DNA of 64,000 nt from Chitinophaga pollutisoli (GCF_038396755.1 NZ_CP149822.1:5548001-5612000); one strand, 5' to 3'. Numbered from the stretch's first letter, positions 1 through 8,913 are shown. The notes: generated from the letters alone by a model not told the origin. Made by a program: numbers and translations.

Positions 1-547
1 TATACGTGGGGTTGTACAACGTGAACAGTTCGAGGCTCACTGGCATGATGAGCGCCATGGCCTTCCCTTGTGTCATTCCCGTTTTCATGAATTTCTGCAG
101 GTTAACGCCCGATCCGGCCGTGATGATCACGGTAGAGGCGTCTTTATACACCAGCTTGCTCGGGATGAGGGCCGATGCGTTGGTGTAAACGGCTACTTTC
201 ACCGGGTGGCGGCTCTTGATATCGGTTTCCATATTTTTCGGGAAATGCACCGCGCCGATGATCTTCTTTTCCTGCATGAGCTGCCGCATCTCGGTTTCGC
301 TGCTCACAGCGTGCGTAATGTGAATGCTTGCGGTTTGTTCTAGCAGGAAGGTGATCTGGCGGGAAACAGGGGAGCGGTCGTCGTCCCACACGGCCACTGG
401 CAGGTCTTCCGCCTGCTGCTTATCGAAAATGAGGGCGTAGAAGAAGAAAAGAAACGCGGGCAGGACGAGCAGTACAATGTAATGATCTTTCCGGGTGAGG
501 ATGCGTTTCCATTCCCTGAGCGCGATCTGTGCGATGGCGCGGATCAT
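1..547 (-). CDS. ABC-2 type transporter permease, partial (3' end off the window)
   Basis: This is the N-terminal 182 codons of an ABC-2 (YhhJ/YbhR-like) permease, which continues past the left edge. After a short basic cytoplasmic stretch there is one clear membrane helix at about residues 24-42 (IVLLVLPAFLFFFYALIF). A soluble extracytoplasmic domain containing LPVAVWDDDRSPVSRQI follows, the usual layout of drug or lipid exporters of this family, where the first helix is separated from the other five by a large periplasmic domain. The ATG at 547-545 overlaps the TGA of the upstream hlyD gene as ATGA, so the two are translationally coupled. In the family the permease works with an ABC ATPase and the HlyD and TolC partners encoded just upstream; the ATPase is not in the window. 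The substrate cannot be told. Confidence 0.85.
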   Translation of the reverse strand, partial: MIRAIAQIALREWKRILTRKDHYIVLLVLPAFLFFFYALIFDKQQAEDLPVAVWDDDRSPVSRQITFLLEQTASIHITHAVSSETEMRQLMQEKKIIGAVHFPKNMETDIKSRHPVKVAVYTNASALIPSKLVYKDASTVIITAGSGVNLQKFMKTGMTQGKAMALIMPVSLELFTLYNPTY

Positions 548-1533
548 GGCGTTTGCAGGGATGCGGTCATCCCCGGCCGGAGGCCCTGGATGCCGGTGAC
601 GTCTATGGGTTTCATTTCGATGGTGAAGGTCCGCAGCTCAAACGCGCCTTTTTCTTTCGTGGGCACCCAGTTGGCGAATTCGAGGGAGGGCGCAACGGCG
701 GATACCTGCACGTCGAACTGTTCCGGATCGCAGCCGGGCACCTTCACGCGGGCTTTGCCACCCAGCGGGTACGCCGCGGCCTTATCCTGCCGGATATTGA
801 ACCGGATGAAGTAAGATAGATTTTTCTGCAGCGTCATCATCGGGTAGCCGATGCTCACGATCTCGCCCTGGTGGATCACCAGCGAAGAAATAATGCCGTC
901 GGCCGGTGCGTGGATGCGGGTATTGTCGGTGAGCGCTTTGGTCAGCTCATAGCCTTGTTCCGCCTGTTTGAGGATGGCGGTGGCGGTCTGGATGATTTCG
1001 GGCTGGGTGCCTTTCTCCAGCATCTCCTGGTTCAGCCGCGCGATTTCCATTTCCTTTTTTGCAGCCTGGTATTTGAAGTGGATGATGTCGCGCTCCGTGC
1101 CGGACACTACGCTGTCGCTGTACAGCCTTTCCATCCGCTCGTAGGTTTTCCGTGCGAGGTCATATTGATCCTGCGCGATTTTATATAGGTTGCCCGCATT
1201 GCGGATGATCTCGGGCCGGGCGCCTTTTTTGAGCAGTTTCACCTGCGACTGCGCCGCTTCGATGGCCGCTTCCGCCTGCGCGCGGATAGCGTTGATCTCC
1301 GTGGTGCGCAGTACGCCGAGGAGCTGTCCCTGTTTCACCGTATCGCCCTGCTCTACGAAAAGGGAATCGAGGCGGCCGGGGAATTCCGCGGCTACGTCTA
1401 CATACGAAGCGTCGACCATGCCGAGGGACTGGTTGTCTGCCGCCGGCGATTGCCGGATAAGGAACAGCACGGCGATGAGCAGGATCAAGACGGGAATGAG
1501 GAGCGCCCAATATTGTGTGAGGAATCTTTTCAT
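544..1533 (-). CDS. HlyD family membrane fusion protein (efflux adaptor)
   Basis: This 329-residue periplasmic adaptor should link an inner-membrane ABC exporter to a TolC channel. An N-terminal anchor helix lies at about residues 8-26 (YWALLIPVLILLIAVLFLI). A split lipoyl-like domain follows (EFPGRLDSLFVEQGDTVKQGQ, about 50-70, then IHAPADGIISSLVIHQGE near 209). Between its halves is a long alpha-helical hairpin rich in A, E, K and Q (about 80-200), then a beta-barrel part. This is the order in YbhG/EmrA-type adaptors. The start overlaps the tolC-like stop as ATGA, and the end overlaps the permease start the same way, so tolC-hlyD-permease is a tight operon. The cargo is unknown; a drug or toxic metabolite exporter is the usual role. 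Confidence 0.9.
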   Translation of the reverse strand: MKRFLTQYWALLIPVLILLIAVLFLIRQSPAADNQSLGMVDASYVDVAAEFPGRLDSLFVEQGDTVKQGQLLGVLRTTEINAIRAQAEAAIEAAQSQVKLLKKGARPEIIRNAGNLYKIAQDQYDLARKTYERMERLYSDSVVSGTERDIIHFKYQAAKKEMEIARLNQEMLEKGTQPEIIQTATAILKQAEQGYELTKALTDNTRIHAPADGIISSLVIHQGEIVSIGYPMMTLQKNLSYFIRFNIRQDKAAAYPLGGKARVKVPGCDPEQFDVQVSAVAPSLEFANWVPTKEKGAFELRTFTIEMKPIDVTGIQGLRPGMTASLQTP

Positions 1534-2999
1534 TGTATCAAAGCGGAGATTTGTTGCGGTATTCCAAGAATGTTATAGTATTCCGCTGCCGCCAGCAGGT
1601 AGGCGAACAGCGAGGTGTAATAAGCTTTGCCCAGCTCTTCTTCCACCAGCAATGCTTCGTTCACCTCCTTCACGGAAGCGAGTTGCTCCGCGAGGCGCTC
1701 CTGAACCTGCGTGGTGGTGAGTTGCGCCTGGTCGCGCGCCTGCAAAAGGCTTTGCATATCGCGTTCCAGCACGGTTACTTTGTTGCGCACCACCGTGGCG
1801 GAGGCCTCCAGCAGGGCCTGCGTGTTGTCAGATGCGATGCGGGCTTCTTCCACGAGTTGTTTGGTGGCTTTCACGCGCTTCTCGCGGGAGAACCCGCTGA
1901 AGAGGTTCCACTGCATTTCCACGCCTACCAGCCAGGGCGGCGTAGTTACGGGGAGGTCGCGCTGGTAAAGGTTGAGGCTGGCGATGCCGAAAATGTTGGG
2001 CAGTTGCAGCGATTTGCTGGCTTTCACGCTGGTTTCGGCCAGGGCGGTTTTGGTATCCACGGCTTTCCAGGCGGGGTTGCCTTTCCAGAAACCCGGCGGC
2101 GGCGCGGCGTCTGCTATGCGGGCGTAGCGCAGGGTATCGGTGATGAGGAGCGGTGTATCCTGTGGAAGCTGCATCAGGCGCTTCAGCTCCACGAGCCCGT
2201 TGATCTTTTCCAGCTCCAGGTTATGCATACGGCTGCGGGCATACGTCAGCGCTACCGTGGCCCAGTTTCGCTGGTACGGCGGGATGATCTCGTTCTTCAC
2301 CAGCGAAGCGGCATGGCGCTCGTTGCGCTCCATGGCCGTCACGATCCGCGCCTGCGAAGCCATCATGGCGTTGACGTACAGTATCTTGATGTAAGCCGCC
2401 GCCAGCATGAAGTCCATCTGCTTCTCCACCAGTTCCAGGTTCACGATCCCCGCGTCGTATTCGGCCCTGGCGATATTACGCGCCGTGGCCAGCTTGCCGC
2501 CCAGGTAAATGGGCTGCCGAAGCGCGAGGGCCGCCGTGAAATAACTTTGCTTACTCAGCGCCGGGTTGTAATCGGGGTAGAAGGTGTTGATGATGTTTTC
2601 AGACGCTTTGTACACCACGTCCTGCACGTTCTGCGGCAGGTCACTGCCGGTGATCTCTTTAAAGACCGTATTGGCGGTGTTGACGCTCTGGGAAGAGGAG
2701 CCCTGCACGATCCCGTCTTTCACCTGCTGGAGGTTTACTTCGAGCGGACGGCTCAGATAATTATACCCCGCCAGCAGATCGATTTTCGGGAAATACGTGG
2801 CCTGCTCGGCTTCCAGGTGGTATTGCCGGGCGTTCAGCGACCGGCGGGCCTGCTCCACGGCCAGGTTCTTGTGGCGGGCGAGGCGGAAACAATCTTCCAG
2901 TTTCAGTTCGCCCGATTGCGCGCGAACAGATCCGGTATGGCCGGCCAGCAAGCATAGGAATGTGGTGATGAGTCGGGCTGATGGATTCATATTCTCCAT
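1530..2999 (-). CDS. TolC family outer membrane efflux protein
   Basis: This is the outer-membrane channel of the efflux operon, about 489 residues. The start at 2999 (MENMNPSAR) is followed by a signal peptide ending near AQSG; the next ATG at 2990 is equally possible and has GGAGA just upstream. The reading frame stays open for another 52 codons upstream, but that stretch has no signal-peptide character. The mature part starts with LEDCFRLARHKNLAVEQARRS, the typical first helix of an OEP domain, and contains two OEP repeats of long amphipathic helices rich in A, Q and E. The predicted beta strands (SYFTAALALRQPIYLGGK and WLVGVEMQWNLFSG) sit at the equivalent place in each half. It is first in the operon and overlaps hlyD by 4 bp. 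Confidence 0.9.
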   Translation of the reverse strand: MENMNPSARLITTFLCLLAGHTGSVRAQSGELKLEDCFRLARHKNLAVEQARRSLNARQYHLEAEQATYFPKIDLLAGYNYLSRPLEVNLQQVKDGIVQGSSSQSVNTANTVFKEITGSDLPQNVQDVVYKASENIINTFYPDYNPALSKQSYFTAALALRQPIYLGGKLATARNIARAEYDAGIVNLELVEKQMDFMLAAAYIKILYVNAMMASQARIVTAMERNERHAASLVKNEIIPPYQRNWATVALTYARSRMHNLELEKINGLVELKRLMQLPQDTPLLITDTLRYARIADAAPPPGFWKGNPAWKAVDTKTALAETSVKASKSLQLPNIFGIASLNLYQRDLPVTTPPWLVGVEMQWNLFSGFSREKRVKATKQLVEEARIASDNTQALLEASATVVRNKVTVLERDMQSLLQARDQAQLTTTQVQERLAEQLASVKEVNEALLVEEELGKAYYTSLFAYLLAAAEYYNILGIPQQISALIQ

Positions 3000-3102
3000 T
3001 TTAACAGGCAGCCGCCGCCATTTGTTCGTGGCGATCACATAATTATGTGATTGTTTCTCCCCTCGGAACCGGCTATTTTTGCCCTGTTTAAACCCCACCG
3101 CC

Positions 3103-3525
3103 ATGCTTCGAACCATACTTCTGCTATGCGCCGCCATAGCCTTTTTTGCGTGCAAAAAATCCCGCCAGCCGCAACCGCAGCAACCTTCAGATGTTTTACA
3201 AGGTACCTGGACGGGCCGGTACGGATATTCTTATGGAAATGAACTCGGAGACACCGTTTTCGCAGGCTATTTGGGCCATTTCAAGATGGAATTCTTTCAA
3301 AACGGAAAGCTGATCGTCCATGACCTCGGCGCCAGCCAATCGATGAAAGCCAACGGTACGTATATCCGCAACGGCAAGAAATTATATGCCCGCTACAAGT
3401 ACGAACAAGGGACCGACAACCTGTTTTCTTTCCACGCCACCTTTGAAAAAGACGACAGCCTGGCAGGCAAATGGTTCATCGGCTACGATGGCCCCACCGG
3501 CGGGGAGTTCTTCGTAAAACGATAA
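3103..3525 (+). CDS. Small lipoprotein of unknown function
   Basis: This 140-residue protein begins MLRTILLLCAAIAFFACKKS, a lipoprotein signal peptide with lipobox FFAC and Lys-Lys after the acylated Cys. The ATG at 3103 was chosen because it gives a compact signal peptide; an ATG 24 bases upstream would only add a charged extension. The mature domain (GTWTGRYGYSYGNELGDTVFAGY, then KMEFFQNGKLIVHD, KANGTYIRNGKKLYARY, and GKWFIGYDGPTGGEFF at the end) looks like a small beta-barrel or lipocalin-like fold of repeated antiparallel strands. I do not recognise a named family. It diverges from the efflux operon, and a strong hairpin terminator lies 38 bp beyond its stop. Confidence 0.75.
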   Translation: MLRTILLLCAAIAFFACKKSRQPQPQQPSDVLQGTWTGRYGYSYGNELGDTVFAGYLGHFKMEFFQNGKLIVHDLGASQSMKANGTYIRNGKKLYARYKYEQGTDNLFSFHATFEKDDSLAGKWFIGYDGPTGGEFFVKR

Positions 3526-3563
3526 CGGTTTTCAACTATACAGTGATTGGAATGACCCGGAAG

Positions 3564-3587
3564 GCGGCGCCGCAGTGCGCCGCTTTT
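3564..3587 (+). terminator. Rho-independent terminator of the small lipoprotein gene
   Basis: GCGGCGC at 3564-3570 pairs with GCGCCGC at 3577-3583 over a 6-nt loop, followed by TTTT and an A/T-rich stretch. It lies 38 bp after the stop of the plus-strand lipoprotein gene. Confidence 0.75.
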
Positions 3588-3615
3588 CTAATTGGAGGCA
3601 GGTTGCAGTGCTTTC

Positions 3616-3659
3616 CTTCGGTTCACATTTGGTTCACATTCGGTTCTCCTATAAGCAAC
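3616..3659. repeat. Degenerate 11-bp tandem repeat array (3-4 units)
   Basis: Three nearly identical 11-mers stand head to tail: CTTCGGTTCAC (3616-3626), ATTTGGTTCAC (3627-3637) and ATTCGGTTCTC (3638-3648). A fourth degenerate unit runs to 3659. The core GGTTC recurs at exactly 11-bp spacing. The array lies between two converging genes and between their opposing terminators (3564-3587 and 3711-3757). Similar 11-bp arrays with different core sequences occur in the two other long convergent gaps of this window. Confidence 0.75.
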
Positions 3660-3710
3660 CGGGCAAAAATCTCCTTTCCTGCAAGTTTTTTGTCCTTTCC
3701 AGCAGTGCAT

Positions 3711-3757
3711 TAAAAAGCGGAAAACCGTAAGTTGCCTCCGGCTTTCCGCTTAAAAAA
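3711..3757 (-). terminator. Terminator of the FAD/Fe-S oxidoreductase gene
   Basis: AAGCGGAAA (3715-3723) pairs with TTTCCGCTT (3743-3751), with an inner CCG/CGG pairing, and is flanked by A-runs on both sides. Read on minus it gives a hairpin followed by TTTTTAAT. It is placed just beyond the minus-strand stop at 3772. Confidence 0.75.
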
Positions 3758-3771
3758 GTATCATGAACGCC

Positions 3772-6692
3772 TTACATCAGCGCATCGTACAGGATTTCGA
3801 CGGGGTGCAACGCATGTGCGCCCGTGCCGTCTTTGATCTGGTGGCGGCAGCTGGTGCCGGGCGCCGCGATCAGCGCCGATTCGCCGGCTTTGCGCACCGC
3901 CGGGAACAATACCAGTTCCCCGATATTCATCGACACTTCGAAGTGTTCTTTCTCATACCCGAAAGAGCCCGCCATGCCGCAGCAGCCCGAAGGGATCACG
4001 TCGACCGTATAGCCTTTGGGGAGACTGAGGATTTTTTGCTGTGCAGCACCGACGACAATGCCTTTTGCTGGCAATGCCCGTGCAGTTTGATGTTGCGGTC
4101 CGCCGCGCGGAACATGCCGCTGTGGATCGCGCCTTTGTCTGCTTCCGATGCCAGGAATTCGTCGATGAGGAACACGTTTTTTGCCAGGGATTTCGCCTGC
4201 CCGCGGAGGGCGTCGCCCACCAGGTCGGGGTACTCGTCGCGGAAAGTGAGGATAGCGCTGGGCTCGATGCCGATCAGCGGCGCATCCGCCGTAACGATCC
4301 CGCTGAACAGCGACACATTCTTTTCTGCAAACACTTTCGCCTGCCGCAGAAAACCCTTCGACAGCAAGGCCCTCGCACTTTCCGGATGGTCCACTGGCAC
4401 CACGTCGTATCCCAGCCTGCGCAGCAGTTGCACGGCTTTGATGCCTACATGGGTATCGTTGTAATTCGTGAATTCGTCGCAGAACAGGTATACTTTCTTC
4501 CCTCCCTGAGCCGGCGCGGGATTGCGCCTAAGCCATTTGCGCAGCGTGGTGCTTTGCAAAGTGGGCATGGAACGGTCGGGCGCGAAGCCGCTGAACTTTT
4601 TGATGAGCTGCGAAGTGGCTTTGTTCTTCACGAGGAAGTTGTACACGCCCGGCGCGATGGCGGCCAGGCCCGTGAGCCGCGTAAAGTTGCCGATCATGCG
4701 CGTGCGCAGCGGAACGCCGTTGGCATCGTAATAATGCTGCAGGAATTCCATCTTCAGCTTCGCCACGTCTACGTTTGAGGGGCATTCACCCTTGCAGCCC
4801 TTGCAGGCAAGGCAGAGGTCGAGCACGTCGTAGATTTCCTTATGGTCGAATTTATTCGCTTTCGTGCTGTTGGTGAGGAATTCGCGGAGGATGTTGGCCC
4901 TGGCGCGCGTGGTGTCTTTTTCGTTGCGGGTAGCCATGTAGCTGGGGCACATGGTGCCGCCGCTGAGGTGCGTTTTGCGGCAGTCGCCCGAGCCGTTGCA
5001 TTGCTCCGCGTGCTGGAGGATCGTTTGCTCCGGGAAATGGAACACCGTCTTGATATCCGGCGCTTTTTTGCCGGGCTCGTAGCGCAGCATGGAGTTCATG
5101 GATGGCGTGTCCACGATCTTGTGCGGGTTGAAGATGTTTTCCGGGTCCCAGGTATATTTCAACTGGCGGAGCAGTTCGTAATTCCGCGGTCCGATCATTT
5201 GCGCGATGAACTCGCCGCGCAGCCTTCCGTCGCCATGCTCGCCGCTGAGCGAGCCGTTGAACTTCTTCACCAGCGTGGCAATCTCTTCCGCGATGGTGCG
5301 GAACAGCTGGTTGCCTTCCACCGTTTTGAGGTTGATGATGGGGCGGAGATGGATTTCGCCGCTGCCCGCATGTGCGTAATGCACGGCGTAGAGTTCGTAT
5401 TTTTTCAGGATCTCGTTGAACTCGGCGATAAAGGCGGGAAGGTCTTCCACCGCCACGGCAGTATCCTCGATCACGGGCACGGCCTTTTCGTCGCCGGGGA
5501 GGTTGCCGAGCAGGCCGAGCCCCGCTTTGCGGAGGGTCCATATCTTTTTCGTATCGTCTCCGAAAAGAAGGGGGAAGTGGTACCCCAGTCCGGCCGCCTG
5601 CATTTCCGCCTTCACCACATCGGCGATGGCGGTAATTTCTTCCCGCGTATCGCGCAGGAACTCGACCACGAGGATGGCGCCGGGGTCGCCCTGCACGAAG
5701 AAGCGGTTTTTGCTTTGTTCGATGTTATCCTTGGTGCATTCGAGGATGTAGTGGTCAATCAGCTCGCTGGCGCTGGGTTTGTGGCGCATGGCGATGATAT
5801 TTGCGCGCAGGGATTCGTCGATCGTATTGAAATGCACGCACATCAGCCCCGTTTCCTTCGGCGGCAGCGGCTCGATGTTCAGTTTGATCTCGGTGAGGAA
5901 GGCCAGCGTGCCCTCCGACCCGGCGATCAGTTTGCAGAAATTGAAATCTTCCTTCCCGGCGGTGAACGGCGCCGTTTCCAGGAGCAGGTCGATGGCGTAG
6001 CCGGTGTTACGGCGCAGGATCTCAGGCTTGGGGAATTCCTTGCGGATCTCGGCCTGATTGGCCGCATTCCCCAATATTGTCCGGATCTGCTTGTACAGGG
6101 CAGTTTCCAGCCGGCCGTCGTTGGCTTCGCAACGGGCATGGAACTCGTCGGGCGAAAGCGTGCCGAATGTAGCGTCGGACCCGTCGCTGAGGATGGCTTT
6201 CACTTCCAGCAAATGCTCGCGGGTGCTGCCATACACGACGGAATTGGAGCCGCAGGAGTTATTGCCTACCATCCCGCCGATCATGGCGCGGTTGGCCGTG
6301 GAGGTTTCCGGGCCGAAATAGAAGCCGTAGGGGCGGAGGAACATATTCAGCTCGTCGCGGATAACGCCCGGCTGTACGCGCACCCAACGCTCTTCAGTAT
6401 TGATTTCTAATATTTTAGTGAATTTCCGGGACACGTCGGCGATAATGCCGTTGCCGACTACCTGGCCGGCCAGCGAGGTGCCCGCGGTGCGGGGGATCAG
6501 GGAGGTTTTATGTTGCCTTGCAAAACGGATCAGGGTCTTGAGATCGGATTCGTCCTGGGGGATGGCCACCGCCAATGGCATTTCGCGGTAAGCGGATGCG
6601 TCCGTGGCATAGAGGGTCCGCATGGTGTCGTCGGTATACAGTTCGCCTTTCAGTTCCTGGCCCAGCTGTATTAGCTCGTCTCGCTTGATCAT
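3772..6692 (-). CDS. FAD-binding and Fe-S-binding D-2-hydroxyacid dehydrogenase (YdiJ-like), with a single-base frameshift
   Basis: The family combines an FAD_binding_4 domain (about residues 40-175, with AGTSLAGQVVGNGI and NNSCGSNSV), an FAD-oxidase C-terminal domain (GSGEIHLRP and SGEHGDGRLRGEF), a ferredoxin-like 4Fe-4S pair (CLACKGCKGECP) and a CCG-type Fe-S domain (HGHCQQKAL, then GCCGMAGSFGYEKEH). It oxidises D-lactate or D-2-hydroxyglutarate and passes electrons to the respiratory chain. The frame from 6692 runs to residue about 887, then goes off-family and stops at 3996. The missing end (KILSLPKGYTVDVIPSGCCGM onwards, to 3772) lies in the neighbouring frame. Adding one base to the T6 run at 4032-4037 restores 973 codons. 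A sequencing error is more likely than a true lesion; a -1 slip on tandem AAA AAA codons is a less likely alternative. Confidence 0.9.
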
Positions 6693-6765
6693 GAATGCGA
6701 AATTAATACATTGCCCGGAGCATTAAAAGCATGCCGTCTCAAATTCGCTTTGGCGGTACGTTCTG

Positions 6766-7671
6766 TCAGAAAAGCGTATTCTCCCGGAAGCTTTTCGGCC
6801 GCCGGATCTCCAGCCCGGGGAAGCCTTCCAGTTTTCCGGCGAAGTAGTTGGCCAGCGCGGGAATGCCGTCGTCGTTATGCTGGTGGATGAAGAAATACGC
6901 CTCTTCCAGCCCGTTTTCCAGCCAGAAGTGCAGGCGGTTGACCCAGTCGTCGGCCCGCTGGTAATCGGAAGGGTGAAGGCTGTTGCCGACAAAACGCACC
7001 ATGGCGCGGGGCACCGGCAGGTGCATGTGCACCACGTCGCGCCGGCCGGCGGTGTCGCTGATGATCAGCCCGGTGTTGAGTCTGCGGAGGGTGGCGTACA
7101 GCTCCTGGCTATGGTGGGGATCGGCGAACCAGTCGGGGTGCCGCAGTTCCACGAAAAAACGGAGGTCGGTGGGCAGGGAGGCCAGGTATGTAAACAGCTG
7201 GTCTTTGCGCGAGGGCCCGAAGTTTTCACCTACCTGCAGGAAAATGGGGCCCAGCATGTCGCCAAAAGCCAGCACGCCCTCCAGGAAGGCTGTGGTGCTT
7301 TCGCGGGCGTTCACGAGGTTGCTGTAATGGCTGATAGACTGCGGTACTTTGGGGCAGAACCGGAAATCGGGGTTCTTTACCTTTTCGGCCCAGCCGGCGA
7401 TGGTATCAGGCCCATAAATTTTATAATGCGTGGCGTTCAGTTCCACGCTGGCGAAGGAACGGGCGTATTCCGTGAGGAAGTCCTTTTCGCGGGTGCCTTT
7501 CGGGAAAATGTCGCCCACCCAGTCTTTGCGGTTCCAGGTGGTGCAGCCGAGCCGGATGACCGGTTTCGGGAACGGCTTGCCGGTCAGTGCGCCCTGGTTG
7601 AAGACGGGTTCGGCGGGAAGTTTGAAGTCGGTGTCGGCCAGCAGGGCCGCGTCGATCTGTCCGAATTTCAT
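6766..7671 (-). CDS. DUF72 domain-containing protein
   Basis: This 301-residue protein fits the DUF72 (YecE-like) TIM-barrel family over its whole length. Near residue 41 it has RLGCTTWNRKDWVGDIFPKG, which matches the family's start (IGTSGWxYxxWxGxFYP). VELNATHYKIYGPDTIAGWAEK follows, then FRFCPKVPQSISH, RFFVELRHPDWF and the late YFFIHQHNDDGIPALANYF, all at the expected spacing. The biochemical role of the family is not settled. The gene stands alone on minus, 73 bp downstream of the oxidoreductase start. An ordinary housekeeping gene; the call of the family is firm and the function open. Confidence 0.9.
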   Translation of the reverse strand: MKFGQIDAALLADTDFKLPAEPVFNQGALTGKPFPKPVIRLGCTTWNRKDWVGDIFPKGTREKDFLTEYARSFASVELNATHYKIYGPDTIAGWAEKVKNPDFRFCPKVPQSISHYSNLVNARESTTAFLEGVLAFGDMLGPIFLQVGENFGPSRKDQLFTYLASLPTDLRFFVELRHPDWFADPHHSQELYATLRRLNTGLIISDTAGRRDVVHMHLPVPRAMVRFVGNSLHPSDYQRADDWVNRLHFWLENGLEEAYFFIHQHNDDGIPALANYFAGKLEGFPGLEIRRPKSFRENTLF

Positions 7672-7708
7672 GCCTGCAAAATAGGGCTTTCGGGGGAAAT
7701 GGAGGCTG

Positions 7709-8221
7709 TTATCCCCCTTTCTGCGCCTGGCTTTGCTCGTAGGTAGGCCCGTAGAGGCCGGGAACTTTGTTGCCGGTGGAGCGGAGGTAGACGATCATTT
7801 CGCCGCGGTGGTGGTAGATGTGGTTGAAGAGGAAACCGCGGGCTACGGCGCCGCGGGGCATGGGGCCGAGTACGGTTTGGCCGCCGGCTTTCATGGTCCA
7901 GTTTTCCTGGAGGCTTTCTTCGGTGGTGGAAGCCAGCGCCTGGCGGGCCAGCGCCACGTTTTTCTCGAATAGCTCAAGCGTGGCCGCGATGTCGGACGGA
8001 GCGCCGCGTTCGATGTGGTCGGCCGTGAGGTCGTAGACCGATTTGGTGAGGGTGCCCACGTACCAATAATAAATGGTGGCAATGTGCTGGGCAAGCTCGC
8101 CCATGGTCCAGGAAACGGGGGAGGGCTTGAAGTCGATGTCCTTTGCAGGAACGGCTTCCAGCAGCTTCCGGGTGCTTTTTACTTCCTGTTCGAACTCTGC
8201 GCGTAAGGATTGTAAGAGCAT
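7709..8221 (-). CDS. DinB family protein
   Basis: This is a 170-residue four-helix-bundle protein of the DinB/DUF664 type. Metal-ligand histidines occur at the family positions: AQHIATIYYWYVG in helix 2 and FNHIYHHRGEM near the C terminus (the paired HxxxH-type His). SPVSWTMGELAQHI is a typical DinB N-terminal signature. Family members are putative metal-dependent thiol transferases or stress proteins; bacillithiol-linked members exist, which is of interest because bshC is also in this window, but nothing here shows a direct link. It sits 37 bp upstream of the DUF72 gene on the same strand and probably shares its transcript. Confidence 0.88.
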   Translation of the reverse strand: MLLQSLRAEFEQEVKSTRKLLEAVPAKDIDFKPSPVSWTMGELAQHIATIYYWYVGTLTKSVYDLTADHIERGAPSDIAATLELFEKNVALARQALASTTEESLQENWTMKAGGQTVLGPMPRGAVARGFLFNHIYHHRGEMIVYLRSTGNKVPGLYGPTYEQSQAQKGG

Positions 8222-8913
8222 AAAATAGGATTTTAAAAGTGAACGGACTAAATTCTGTGCCAGAACGATGGACGAAAGCTGGCTGACGGAAAGTCCGGAG
8301 ATGTTAATTTACGGATTTTTAACCTGTCGTCGTTTCGATGAAAGACTTGTAGAAAAATGATGATATAATAGTTGGCATATGCAAAAGCAGAAGTTCATAT
8401 TGTTGGATATAGGTGGAGTGATGGTTCCGGCGTCTGGCTGGAGGCCGGTGGAGCTGCATGCCGATGGGATTCGAGCCAGGGGCCAATTGGCCGTTAAGGT
8501 AGGCTTCCGGTACATTAAACCCGGAAAATACCGGTGGTGGCCGTTGCAAATGTAGTTTTTCATTGTCAGTATATGCGGCGGCGTCTCGTTCCGGATCAGC
8601 CGTGCTATGTTTACCTGGATTCTTTTACAGCAAATGGCTTTTTGCGTCGGGCAGATATTGCCGGGAGCCGTGCAATGTTTGCAGGAATTTATGGCTTTCC
8701 GCGCAGGATGGTATCGCGATGGGCATGCAGTAAAGCGGTTAATGGTGGTTGGCGCAGAATATAATGCATGTATGCGCCGGTAATTTTTTTCGGGATAAAA
8801 AAGGCGGGCTGTGTGGATAGTTTTTTGGGGTGATGTACAAACTTTCCTGAAAATCATTTTTTTATACACGATTCCTTTGTAATCTGGACTTTCCGGATTA
8901 AATTATAATCAGT
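8222..8913. other. Long divergent intergenic region, mostly without recognisable content
   Basis: This 692-bp gap separates the minus-strand DinB gene from plus-strand glgA. It is more A/T-rich than its neighbours and codon structure is weak. It contains one possible small gene (8379-8555, listed separately) and a second open frame of 58 codons at 8607-8783 (MFTWILLQQMAFCVGQ...) that I do not support. A long minus-strand frame across most of the gap encodes a Cys-, Pro- and Arg-rich sequence with no family character. Promoters for both flanking genes must lie here, but I saw no convincing TTG/TAnnTTTG pair; the nearest is TTCCTTTG at 8872-8879 without a good upstream element. Confidence 0.5.
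8379..8555 (+). CDS. Possible small protein, 58 residues, unknown
   Basis: ATG at 8379 opens a 58-codon frame ending in TAG at 8553-8555. The translation starts MQKQKFILLDIGGVMVPAS and ends RYIKPGKYRWWPLQM. Its composition is protein-like: alternating hydrophobic strands, two glycine turns and a basic aromatic C terminus, suggesting a small beta-sheet protein. The A/T-rich TATAAT-like stretch just upstream (8362-8370) could serve a promoter. I do not recognise a family. Third-position GC is lower than in the neighbouring genes. It could be a genuine short gene in an otherwise empty gap or a chance frame. Confidence 0.35.
   Translation: MQKQKFILLDIGGVMVPASGWRPVELHADGIRARGQLAVKVGFRYIKPGKYRWWPLQM

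Noticed and set aside
1533..2957. Long plus-strand reading frame opposite the tolC-like gene
   Set aside because: Its translation is rich in H, R, G and V with no family motifs; it is the antisense shadow of a GC-rich gene.
4032..4037. Programmed -1 frameshifting as the main reading of the broken genes
   Set aside because: Two of the three sites allow a -1 slip, but the GT4 site is a run of C with no slippery codons, no stimulatory structure was seen after the sites, and all three are repaired by one added base in a run.
4842..6410. Long plus-strand reading frame opposite the FAD/Fe-S dehydrogenase gene
   Set aside because: Antisense shadow; the minus strand has clear domain motifs throughout.
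8607..8783. Second 58-codon plus-strand frame in the same gap
   Set aside because: Weaker composition than the frame at 8379, no promoter-like context; kept only as a note in the gap entry.
8309..8869. 186-codon minus-strand frame in the glgA upstream gap
   Set aside because: Cys/Pro/Arg-rich, with no hydrophobic core pattern and no signal or family motif. Possible but not supportable.
8850..8880. Promoter for glgA (TTCCTTTG at 8872-8879)
   Set aside because: The -7 element has a mismatch and no TTG lies at the right distance upstream.
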